Source of the DNA: Thalassiosira profunda
Lineage: Eukaryota > Bacillariophyta > Thalassiosirophyceae > Thalassiosirales > Thalassiosiraceae
NCBI GenBank assembly: GCA_036939355.1
Contig: JALLAP010001011.1
Coordinates: 1-10,187, forward strand
Direction: 5' to 3'
DNA: 10,187 bases
Positions 1 through 6,547 of the stretch are shown here, piece after piece (positions within the stretch are counted from its first letter, which is position 1; each line of letters opens with the position of its first letter). Made by a program: the position numbers and the translations under genes. The notes under the pieces are model-generated. The model was given only the letters and a program-made list of their open reading frames with translations. It ran no database searches and was not told where the DNA came from.

Positions 1-726
1 GCCCCGCCCAAGAATCCCAGGAGGCCCTTGTTCCGGCCAATGCCCAGCAACCCATTCTCGATCCGGGACCAGTACACGTGCCGCGTGGCCCGTCCGAAAT
101 ACGACGCCGACGGGTCGGCGAGGGCCAGCTGCATAATCCCCATCGTGGCCGCCGTCTGCGGAAACAGGTACGCGCTGGCGGTCACCCCCGCGAAGTAATA
201 GAAGCTGCCCGTGAACTTCCCCTCCATCTCGTGCTTGCGCAATGCCCCTCCCAAAAAGAAGTGCAATGCCGCGTTCATCCACCCGAACCCCCGGCGGTAC
301 CGGAGGAGTTCGACCACCAGCGAAAACCCCGTCACGCCGGCCATGCCCGGGACGAAGATCTCGTGGGGGAGGAATTGGTTGAGGCACGCGAAGAACACGC
401 CGAAGCCCGCGTGGGTGAATTTGCGCGTGAGGTTGGTGTAGTTGCGGTTCTTGAGCTTCTTGGCGATTTCCACGTGCCGTGTTCACCGACGATTCCGGTG
501 GCGATCCCGGCGAGGCGACCGCAGCCCCTCCTCGTTGCAGCAGCGGTGTCGATGCGCCATCATCCGCGTCGCCCGCACGAATTTGGGTGGCGGCGTGGAC
601 GAAGCTTCTATCGTTCCCTCGGGAGAGAGATGTGTGTTGGATGGGCCGCGGGACGAAGGGCAGGTGCATGTGCGCCGCGGCCAATGATGCCGATACCAGC
701 AACGGCGGTATTCTGAGCAGCCTCAT
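1..726 (-). CDS. DGK1/SEC59/VTE5-type CTP-dependent lipid kinase, partial (3' end off the left edge)
   Basis: The minus-strand frame open from 482 to the left edge encodes a polytopic membrane protein of the dolichol kinase / CTP-dependent diacylglycerol kinase / phytol kinase superfamily. These enzymes phosphorylate a lipid alcohol with CTP. Visible hallmarks in order are RKFTHAGFG, the loop LRYRRGFGWMNAA, LRKHEMEGKFTGSFYYFAG, then LALADPSASYFGR and GIGRNKGLLGFLGG. The last two match the family's D-x-A-S-x-x-G-R and G-K-x-x-x-G region and favour a DGK1-like member over VTE5, but the substrate is inferred. This frame meets a TGA at 485-483 and has no ATG before RKFTH, so an upstream exon is needed. 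The ATG at 726 opens a frame with a plausible hydrophobic leader (MRLLRIPPLLVSASLAAAH) that reaches this region one base out of phase. The join is unresolved: a short intron ending at one of the AAG triplets near 450-462, or a one-base indel near 475. Identity is firm; the 5' model and targeting are not. Confidence 0.72.
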   Translation of the reverse strand, partial: MRLLRIPPLLVSASLAAAHMHLPFVPRPIQHTSLSRGNDRSFVHAATQIRAGDADDGASTPLLQRGGAAVASPGSPPESSVNTARGNRQEAQEPQLHQPHAQIHPRGLRRVLRVPQPIPPPRDLRPGHGRRDGVFAGGRTPPVPPGVRVDERGIALLFGRGIAQARDGGEVHGQLLLLRGGDRQRVPVSADGGHDGDYAAGPRRPVGVVFRTGHAARVLVPDREWVAGHWPEQGPPGILGRG

Positions 727-809
727 CGTTTGTGTGAATTGGAGGCGCGTGCGGGACAGGGCAAGGGTTGCCTGAAGTTGTGGACTCGTCAACGCAACCG
801 CGAGAGGGA

Positions 810-819
810 TGGTGCACCA
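810..819. promoter_or_regulatory. GTGCACCA element, palindromic form
   Basis: The perfect palindrome TGGTGCACCA lies about 84 bp upstream of the proposed lipid-kinase ATG at 726. It reads as the shared octamer on both strands. The same octamer recurs in two other upstream regions of this window. Binding factor unknown. Confidence 0.4.
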
Positions 820-1156
820 CTGAGTCTGCACTCTCAGTCTGCACCCTTCGCCCACCAAACCGTTTCTCCACTTGCAACAGCCGAGCCTTGCAGCCGGTGA
901 GCTGATTGTCTAGAGAGCTGGCGTCTGCTGGCCGGAAGCTCGCCCGCTAGCCCAGAGGAACAACGACGTCGCTGGGGGTGGGGAGAAGCCAGCAGAAGAA
1001 TGACAGAGGTTCTCTTGTTGGGTGCATTTGCAAGTATTGTCTCTACGTGGTGTCACGTACTGAGCCAACGTAGGTGTCACAAAAAGATCCCACCTTGAAC
1101 TTTTTGGCTCCCTAATTTCTCGTAAAAGGACCGAAGACAATTATTATCAAAGGACA

Positions 1157-1200
1157 GTATCGTATCAAAGAGCTTCCCAGCACCTTCAGCGATACGATAC
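1157..1200. repeat. Inverted repeat (10-bp arms, 24-nt loop) downstream of the AspH gene
   Basis: GTATCGTATC at 1157-1166 is perfectly complementary to GATACGATAC at 1191-1200. Each arm is itself a tandem of a 5-mer. It begins 107 bp past the AspH-family stop codon on its transcribed strand, so it could form a stem-loop in the 3' UTR or mark the 3' end. Function is inferred. Confidence 0.5.
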
Positions 1201-1306
1201 CTAGCAGATTGAGTGCACCCGGCTACAATGCATTTATTTGGGGACACCAGAGAGGAAATTCTCAACCACAGTTACTCTCTAGATATCAAGAAGCGAGCAA
1301 CTTTTT

Positions 1307-2630
1307 CTAGAGGACCTGGGCACCGACCTTTGCCACTCCTTCCGCCTTCATGAATTGCTCCCGCATTTCGTACATGTATTTCATGACATCAATCTCCAGC
1401 TTGGTCATCGCCAATGTGTTGAAGAAGTCTACGTGCAAAACCACGCGCTCCTCGGTGGGATGGGCGTTAAATGTTTCGTGCTCGTACGTCGTGTCGTACA
1501 GGAGACACTGTCCCTCCTCCCAGTGGCGGGTCTCCGGTCCCACGCGAATGTGCGCCGACGGTACCTCCTCTCCCGCCTCGTTGGTGACTTTGGAAGGCAC
1601 TTCGATTCCCATCTGACACGTCAACCACATGTTGTTGCCATCGCTGTGGAGCGGGATCCCGCTCTCGGGCTGTTGTCGATTGAATCCGGCAATCCGCCCC
1701 GCCAGAGGGACAGATTCCATTATGCGCGTGGTGACCGGGCACAAGTGGTACGGAAAGTCTTTGATGCGATGTCCATTGTAAAACAGAACCATTGTCTTCC
1801 ATCCCGACTCGTCTACCAAGCGCATATCACATGAGGCAAACGTCGCAGAAGGAACAAACGCATACGAAGGCAAATAGATGTCACTCACAATTCATAGATG
1901 TCACACTCTGGAACCGATCCTTCCCCTTTCGGTCGTACCTCTCCTCCAATAGCGCCTCGTATTCCTCCTTGATCGTGTCATAATTCTCGCTCAGCTGTTT
2001 ACACAACTCCAACTGGTTGGGGTCCAGAAACGGAGAAGTACCCCCGAGCCCGGGCATGTACGCGTGGAGATCCTCGTGCGGCCTCCACGGATCGGCAATC
2101 ACGTCGTTCTCCAGCAGCCCCCGCATCCCCAACGAGAATTCCACCATGCCCGCCACCCGCTTCAAATCCTCGTCGCTCGCCGAGGGAAATTTGGTGGAGA
2201 TGAGGCTGGGCAGCAACTGCCAGAAGGGATCCATGTCGGGCGAGTTGTATTCGGGGGACGCGGCCACCGCCCGCCCGATGATCGTGGAGGCCGACTGGGC
2301 GGCCAGGTCGTTGAGGAGCTGCTCCTGGTCGGATTTCACGTACGTGCGGGAGAACTTGTCGTCTTTCTTCCTCGCGCCGTCGTCGTTCAGCGTGGAGATA
2401 AGATCGCCGCGGCCCTTGCCCCGAGAGGCTTTTTTCTTTGACGGCGCAGAGGAGGCACCGAATCCACCCCCAAAGCCCCCACCGCCGGTCTTCGACTTCT
2501 TATTCGCGTGCAGCGTTGCAGTTGGCGGTCGCCGCGGAAGCAAATGGGGTGATGGGCAGAAGCCATCAGCGCACATCACTATTGCAGCAGATGCCACCAC
2601 CGCGGCTCTTCTTCGCGTAGGCGGCGTCAT
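1307..2630 (-). CDS. Aspartyl/asparaginyl beta-hydroxylase-family 2-oxoglutarate oxygenase, probable plastid leader, two exons
   Basis: The gene is the complement of join(1307..1812,1889..2630) and encodes 415 residues. The family (PF05118) comprises Fe(II)/2-oxoglutarate dioxygenases. The C-terminal catalytic region shows LHSDGNNMWL (H303, D305), then IRVG and HWEEG, then DTTYEHE (H359) and ERVVLHVDF (R370, the expected 2-oxoglutarate-binding Arg). The N-terminus from the ATG at 2630 has basic residues, a hydrophobic stretch and ADGFCPSP, resembling a signal peptide cut before Phe plus a transit peptide. A Gly/Lys-rich linker follows at about residues 43-75. ATGs at 2801 and 2843 are in frame upstream but would displace the leader and run into the promoter, so 2630 is preferred. 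Splicing a 76-nt intron joins the frames exactly, giving MNYESGWKT. It is head-to-head with the carotenoid oxygenase. Substrate unknown; LpxO-like lipid hydroxylation and protein hydroxylation are both possible. Confidence 0.85.
1813..1888 (-). other. 76-nt spliceosomal intron in the AspH-family gene
   Basis: On the minus strand the donor is GTGAGT at 1888-1883, a near-ideal 5' splice site. The acceptor is TTGGTAG ending at 1813, preceded by a pyrimidine-rich stretch (TTTGTTCCTTCTGCG). Its length is 1 modulo 3, exactly what is needed to join the two open frames. The junction codon is T+AC (Tyr). If retained, a TGA at 1883-1881 would truncate the protein just before the catalytic domain. Confidence 0.88.
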
Positions 2631-2854
2631 AGCAAGATATGTGCCTGTCCGCTTGCTGAGCTTGCTGTAGTAGTGGATAGGAGGGATGAGGGGCGCTGGA
2701 ACGATGAGGGGCGGGCGTGCACCAACGTCATCGTTCCTCTCGATTTGTGGAGCGAGCGAGGTGATAGGCGCGTGGCGAGGGACGGGAAGAGGGAGCGACA
2801 TACTCGGACTTCCTTCTTCCTTCTTTGCGCCACGTCGCCGCATTCACCTTCACC
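2631..2854. promoter_or_regulatory. Bidirectional promoter between AspH-family and carotenoid oxygenase genes
   Basis: Only 224 bp separate the two divergent start codons, so both promoters and 5' UTRs must share it. Near its centre a 10-bp inverted repeat (2698-2707 and 2728-2737) surrounds GTGCACCA at 2717-2724, directly followed by ACGTCA at 2725-2730. ACGTCA is the complement of TGACGT, a core recognised by bZIP factors including stramenopile aureochromes. A tandem GCTTGCTG pair lies at 2651-2658 and 2660-2667. The pyrimidine-rich TTCCTTCTTCCTTCTTT at 2811-2827 precedes the oxygenase start. Confidence 0.6.
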
Positions 2855-4747
2855 ATGGCCCTACGCGCTGCCCTCCGCGCCGCTCTGGCCGCGGCCGCGC
2901 TCGGCGGCATTGTTTGTGCCTTCCTACTGTCTACCGCCCTGGCCGCGGTTGCGCTCGGCGGCAGCGCCGGAGCCTTTCAGCCTTCACCGTCGAGCCGCGC
3001 TTGTCGCCCGAGGTCGCTGCGCGAGGGCCCCGTCGATTTGCAAACCTCCCCCGCCGCGAGCACCGACGGAGTGGCAGGGCTAGCCGATGGCGGCGTTGTG
3101 GACATTCCTCCCACGCCCACCGAGGCGGCGGCGCGGAGGGCCCGCTCGCAAAAGGCGAGGGAGACGTGGTCGACAATCGCGCTGCATCCCACGTCGCGCA
3201 ATCAGGGAAAGGAGATACCCCTCGACGGAGAGTCCACCGTCGTGCACAACCAGCGACTGTTCGACGAGTTCTGCAAAGTCAAGGGCACCTACTTCATGAA
3301 CGGCCTCGCCAGCTGCCAAATCGGCGACCGCCTCGTCCATCCCTTCGAGGCGCACGGCCATTGTAAGTCGCTCGTGTTCGATGGAAGTGGCAAAATGTAT
3401 TTTACGACAAATATCGTCGAGACGCCGTTGGCGAAGAAGGAACGGGGTCGGAACAAGTTGCTGAACCGCGGCGTCATGAGCACCGTTAGCGACATGGACT
3501 CGCTCTGGGGCAACATTCGGAACGCGCTGTCGAGTTCGGAGAGGGACACGGCCAACCTCACTGCCGATTTGTGGCCACCTCCGAGCACGAAGAACCTGGA
3601 GGGCATCGAGCCCATGCTCATCACGTGCACTGACAACGGGGAGCCGTACGCGCTCGATCCCAAAACGCTCGAAATGAAGGGGCGCCTCGTAGACGTCGTG
3701 CCGAAGCTGAAGGCGGTATTTCCGGAAGGGTCAAAGTTTCTCGCTCATACGCGCTACGACGAAGAGCGGGGTCGGTTCGTCATGTGCCGCTACAAAATGG
3801 TGATACCCGGCGATGAAGGGAAGGGCAACACAGAAATGGAGTTTGTGGAGTTCGATGAGAACTTTGACGTGGCATCCAGGCGAGAGTTCACTACGCGCTT
3901 CATAGTCTTTCACGATTGGCAATTGACGGAAAACTACTATGTGGTGCCCAAGAACCCGGCGTACCTCCGATGGGACAATATCCTGCAATTCGTATTGGGG
4001 CTGAAGCTTGGCACGGACGTCTTTGCAATGGAGGAGGAAACGAACGGCGAATTCATATTGATACCGCGCCACGATGCCAATGAGGAAGTGCACGAGGTGC
4101 AATCGGATGCCTTCTTCAACTGCTTTCACTTTGGGCCAGTCTTCGAACGAAAAGAGGCAAACGAGCTGGTCGTCAATGGGTGCGTTTTTGACTCGTATAC
4201 ATTTGGAGGCGAAATGGGCTTCGACGGAGAAAACCAACAATTTTCCCCGATAGAGTGGGGATCAGTGGGGCTTGCCTCCAATGGAGCGCAGTCGCCGCCA
4301 CCGCGACTGGACAAGTTCGTGATCGATACGAACACGTTCCAGATCAAGAGCAAAGAGCGAGTGCCCGTGATACCTATTGATATGCCCTCGTTCAATGGCG
4401 ACACCAAGCCTTGTCGATACTCGTATTTCCTGGGGGCGTCGCGGCCGGAGGGATGGTTCCCCTTCCGGCAGATTGTCAAGCTCGATTTGGACACGTACGA
4501 GTCCTTCGTGTACGATGCGGGCGAGGACCAGGTCGTTTCGGAGCCAATGTTCATACCACGCAGCAATCCAACCAGCGAAGATGATGGATTTGTCGTAAGC
4601 TTGGTCCACGATGCGCCGAGTAAGAACGCGAGGTTAATGGTATGGGATTCGCAAACATTTCAAGAAGGGCCCATTGCAGAATGCTCGTTGTCCGAGCTGT
4701 TCCCATGGGCTGTCCACGGAAGCTTTGTCCCAAACTACAACCCTTGA
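2855..4747 (+). CDS. Carotenoid cleavage dioxygenase (RPE65/CCD family), probable plastid leader
   Basis: The single-exon gene encodes 630 residues. Family members are Fe(II) dioxygenases that cleave carotenoids or apocarotenoids. All four iron-binding His are in family contexts: H298 in FLAHTRYD, H353 in FHDWQLTENY, H425 in NCFHFGPVFE and H621 in WAVHGSFVP. The N-terminal blade motif RLVHPFEAHGH is also present. The ATG at 2855 sits in CACCATGG; the open frame extends slightly upstream but without an ATG. Residues 1-41 form a hydrophobic leader ending SAGAFQPSP, similar to the cleavage motif of plastid-targeting signals. Within it an 18-residue unit is duplicated in tandem. The protein is slightly longer than typical CCDs because of the leader and a low-complexity stretch to about residue 100. 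Substrate and cleavage position cannot be assigned. It shares a promoter with the AspH-family gene and faces the transporter gene tail-to-tail across 46 bp. Confidence 0.9.
   Translation: MALRAALRAALAAAALGGIVCAFLLSTALAAVALGGSAGAFQPSPSSRACRPRSLREGPVDLQTSPAASTDGVAGLADGGVVDIPPTPTEAAARRARSQKARETWSTIALHPTSRNQGKEIPLDGESTVVHNQRLFDEFCKVKGTYFMNGLASCQIGDRLVHPFEAHGHCKSLVFDGSGKMYFTTNIVETPLAKKERGRNKLLNRGVMSTVSDMDSLWGNIRNALSSSERDTANLTADLWPPPSTKNLEGIEPMLITCTDNGEPYALDPKTLEMKGRLVDVVPKLKAVFPEGSKFLAHTRYDEERGRFVMCRYKMVIPGDEGKGNTEMEFVEFDENFDVASRREFTTRFIVFHDWQLTENYYVVPKNPAYLRWDNILQFVLGLKLGTDVFAMEEETNGEFILIPRHDANEEVHEVQSDAFFNCFHFGPVFERKEANELVVNGCVFDSYTFGGEMGFDGENQQFSPIEWGSVGLASNGAQSPPPRLDKFVIDTNTFQIKSKERVPVIPIDMPSFNGDTKPCRYSYFLGASRPEGWFPFRQIVKLDLDTYESFVYDAGEDQVVSEPMFIPRSNPTSEDDGFVVSLVHDAPSKNARLMVWDSQTFQEGPIAECSLSELFPWAVHGSFVPNYNP
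2885..2992 (+). repeat. Tandem 54-bp duplication in the carotenoid oxygenase signal peptide
   Basis: The first 25 bp of the two units (2885-2909 and 2939-2963) differ at only two bases; the rest is diverged. Encoded units are LAAAALGGIVCAFLLSTA and LAAVALGGSAGAFQPSPS, each with an ALGG core and an Ala-Phe at the same position (F23 and F41). Two candidate signal-cleavage sites therefore exist. Confidence 0.75.
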
Positions 4748-4793
4748 TAATTCTCGCTGTTGCACTCTATCTTCCCTCTGAAATGCAAGCTAC
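4748..4793. other. Short intergenic gap between convergent stop codons
   Basis: Only 46 bp separate the oxygenase TGA from the transporter TAA on the other strand. No AATAAA signal is present. Unless polyadenylation occurs almost immediately, the two 3' UTRs overlap as antisense. Confidence 0.7.
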
Positions 4794-6152
4794 TTACTCG
4801 CACGCCTTCTTCTTTCTTGGATCAATTGTGCAAAAGAAAAACAGCGCAGACTGCAATAATATCAGCGACGCAACGACCCGGGCAGTCAGGGCAAAGCCAT
4901 GTGGTCCCAGGAATGCACTGAGGACGTATCCTGCCACCTGGCCTAGCGTCATGAAGCAGTTGTATATTCCGGCGGTGACATCATTCAAGCGTCGTTTCAT
5001 GTTTGGATCTGGAAACAGCATCGTGGACTCGTCTTGCATGAAAGGAAGGAGCAATATCCAGACTGGTGTAGGTAGCAACCCAATCAAACTGATGCCCAAC
5101 ACCACCAGGGACAAGTGATTCGAGCCGGTCAGCAAAACTGCAACTGGCGTCAACGCCGTCGCGATCGTGATGGTCCGATGTCGCCTCTTGGAGTCTCTGA
5201 AAATATATTGCACGAGGAATACCGCCGGGACATACACCATATTCGAGAGCGAGAAGATCAGCCCAATTTGCTTCGTGCCTACGTCGAACGATTCAAGCCG
5301 CTTCGCCAAGAGAGGTTCGATGAACGTCCACGAGACGTTGATCCACAGGATGTTTGTTGCTGCAAACAGGATTGCAGGGTGTTTCAGGAGTGACAGGGTG
5401 GATGGCAGTTGCAAGTCAATCGCTTCCTCGGCGATATCCATCGGTAGCCTCTGTGTTGCATGGCCATCACTCTCAAATGAACTGTAGCTCTTGTATCCAG
5501 TCTGTGCCTCCAGATCTGTAGAGTCGCCATCACTGTCGACGTCGGGTGCTTCGTATGTCAACACCGGAGCGATCAGCTTCCATGTAACCAGTACCATCGC
5601 CATCATCCCAAGAGACACCGATTCGTATGCATATCGATATCCAATTTCATCGTACAGAGACGAACCGACAATCGGCCCGATAATATAGCCTACCCCCAAG
5701 CTCGCTTCAATGGACGACATGGCGGACTCCTTCTCGGCAAAGAGCGTCGCCAAGGAATAGTAACCCGTCGAAATTGTCGAGAAGGCGACACCCATAAAGA
5801 GCTGCAGCAGGACGAGCAGCCCGACAATCTTGCGATTTGCAGCGTCATCCGCATCCTCTGAACTGCCGATGTCAAATATATTCCCGAGGCACCAGAACAA
5901 AACAGACATGCCCGCCATCGCACCGGCCGTGACTTTGACGGTCCCCACCCTCTCGAGGTGACGCGCGACAAGCACTGGGGTAACTGAGGATCCAATCGAA
6001 AACGCCAAGAAGACGAGCGAGACCCATCGTTCGGAGATGCCGCGTTTATCAGCCTCCAGGGGCAAAATGGGCGCGAGGGTGGTGTACGCCGCGTTCGCGA
6101 CGGCGGCGATGAGGGCCAGGGCGAGGCGGCGCCGGTCGCAAGTGCGCGTCAT
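4794..6152 (-). CDS. Major facilitator superfamily transporter, SLC18B1-like
   Basis: This single-exon gene encodes 452 residues with about 12 hydrophobic segments. Segment 1 contains LAPILPLEADKRGIS (residues 26-40), resembling the PFLPLEAxxxG signature of SLC18B1 (vesicular polyamine/amine transporter relatives) and fungal or protist homologues. Residues 149-171 hold EASLGVGYIIGPIVG and SLYDEIGY, the antiporter motif C (G-x-x-x-G-P-x-x-G) of the drug:H+ antiporter branch. A degenerate motif A follows segment 2 (about 61-71). An acidic, Ser-rich central loop spans about 200-250. The conserved tail region NDVTAGIYNCFMTLGQVAGY (390-409) precedes the last two segments. The ATG at 6152 is the first in frame; the frame extends to 6173 only through a TTG. 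A likely role is H+-coupled export or vesicular loading of small organic cations; substrate and membrane are inferred. A small upstream reading frame overlaps the start. Confidence 0.85.
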   Translation of the reverse strand: MTRTCDRRRLALALIAAVANAAYTTLAPILPLEADKRGISERWVSLVFLAFSIGSSVTPVLVARHLERVGTVKVTAGAMAGMSVLFWCLGNIFDIGSSEDADDAANRKIVGLLVLLQLFMGVAFSTISTGYYSLATLFAEKESAMSSIEASLGVGYIIGPIVGSSLYDEIGYRYAYESVSLGMMAMVLVTWKLIAPVLTYEAPDVDSDGDSTDLEAQTGYKSYSSFESDGHATQRLPMDIAEEAIDLQLPSTLSLLKHPAILFAATNILWINVSWTFIEPLLAKRLESFDVGTKQIGLIFSLSNMVYVPAVFLVQYIFRDSKRRHRTITIATALTPVAVLLTGSNHLSLVVLGISLIGLLPTPVWILLLPFMQDESTMLFPDPNMKRRLNDVTAGIYNCFMTLGQVAGYVLSAFLGPHGFALTARVVASLILLQSALFFFCTIDPRKKKACE

Positions 6153-6169
6153 CGGTGCATTCTGTGCAT
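6149..6169 (-). promoter_or_regulatory. Candidate uORF overlapping the transporter start codon
   Basis: On the minus strand, ATGCACAGA and ATGCACCGA followed by TGA encode MHRMHR-stop. The stop overlaps the transporter ATG as ATGA. If transcription starts upstream of 6169, ribosomes would meet these AUGs first, which could reduce expression or force reinitiation. The transcript start is unknown. Confidence 0.35.
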
Positions 6170-6411
6170 GCAACTACCTACGCGAGGCAGTCCCCAAATC
6201 GATGCCAAACTTCGCGAGCCACCCACGCCGAGACTATCGGTTGCTCATGGTTACACTGCGGATAGAGAGCTGCAATTCCGCGCAGGCGAGGGTGGCAACG
6301 GCCAAGCGGAGTTCAATGGTGCATGCACCAGCTTGCACGCACGCCCACATCGGACTCGGCGCACACACTGCCCTTCTGACGGAGGAGGGACGGGAGGGAC
6401 GGAGAGAACAG

Positions 6412-6443
6412 TTCGGACTCTCGGACATGTCCGCATGTCCGAA
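6412..6443. repeat. Nested 32-bp imperfect palindrome
   Basis: A perfect 12-bp core, CGGACATGTCCG (6422-6433), is flanked at equal 3-bp distances by TTCGGAC (6412-6418) and GTCCGAA (6437-6443). Thirteen of 16 base pairs match and all mismatches lie in the two spacers. This gives four GGAC half-sites. It looks like a multimeric DNA-binding-protein site; the factor is unknown. Confidence 0.6.
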
Positions 6444-6464
6444 TCGCTCAAGCAATCAGCGATA

Positions 6465-6481
6465 TCGCCAAAATTTGGCGA
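6465..6481. repeat. 17-bp palindrome with E2F-like half-sites
   Basis: TCGCCAAA and TTTGGCGA are perfect inverse complements around a single A. Each half differs at one base from the E2F/DP consensus TTTSSCGC, so E2F binding is only a possibility. Confidence 0.45.
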
Positions 6482-6547
6482 ATCGAGTTTCTTGCACAAC
6501 TTGTGCTTGTGCACCCTCGCCGCACCCCCCATCCAAATAACGTCGCC

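Larger units (their letters stand above)
727..1306. promoter_or_regulatory. Non-coding interval: upstream DNA of the lipid kinase and 3' flank of the AspH gene
   Basis: No supportable coding region lies in these 580 bp; the short open frames show no recognisable protein features. The part next to 726 should hold the lipid-kinase promoter. It contains the 10-bp palindrome TGGTGCACCA at 810-819, followed by two copies of AGTCTGCAC at 823-831 and 836-844 (13-bp period). The part next to 1307 is the 3' flank of the AspH-family gene. It contains a 10-bp inverted repeat at 1157-1200 and a related GTGCACCC at 1213-1220. No TATA box was identified with confidence. Confidence 0.5.
6153..6547. promoter_or_regulatory. 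Divergent promoter with a cluster of palindromes
   Basis: These 395 bp separate the divergent transporter and unknown membrane-protein genes and hold no supportable coding region. They contain the perfect 14-bp palindrome TGGTGCATGCACCA (6317-6330) and a purine-rich run (about 6381-6408). A nested dyad lies at 6412-6443, with TCGCCAAA-A-TTTGGCGA at 6465-6481 and GCACAA-C-TTGTGC at 6494-6506. GTGCACCC is at 6509-6516. All but the first sit within about 140 bp of the ATG at 6548, suggesting they act mainly on that gene. Confidence 0.6.

Noticed and set aside
78..1140. Several open frames of 60-212 codons on both strands at the left end
   Set aside because: They are Arg/Pro/Ala-rich shadows of the lipid-kinase frame or lie in non-coding DNA, with no recognisable domain.
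1307..1888. A separate short AspH gene starting at GTG 1888
   Set aside because: The codon is GTG, not ATG, and is the intron donor GTGAGT; splicing gives a complete domain.
2017..2670. A 217-codon plus-strand frame opposite the AspH-family exon 1
   Set aside because: It mirrors the targeting and linker region of the AspH gene; it has no domain and a long Ser/Pro-rich composition.
2631..2843. N-terminal extension of the AspH-family protein from ATGs at 2801 or 2843
   Set aside because: It would bury the signal peptide inside a longer, Pro-rich N-terminus and occupy most of the promoter of the divergent gene.
6423..6432. GGACATGTCC as a p53-type half-site
   Set aside because: It fits RRRCWWGYYY, but p53-family proteins are not expected in this lineage; treated only as part of a larger palindrome.
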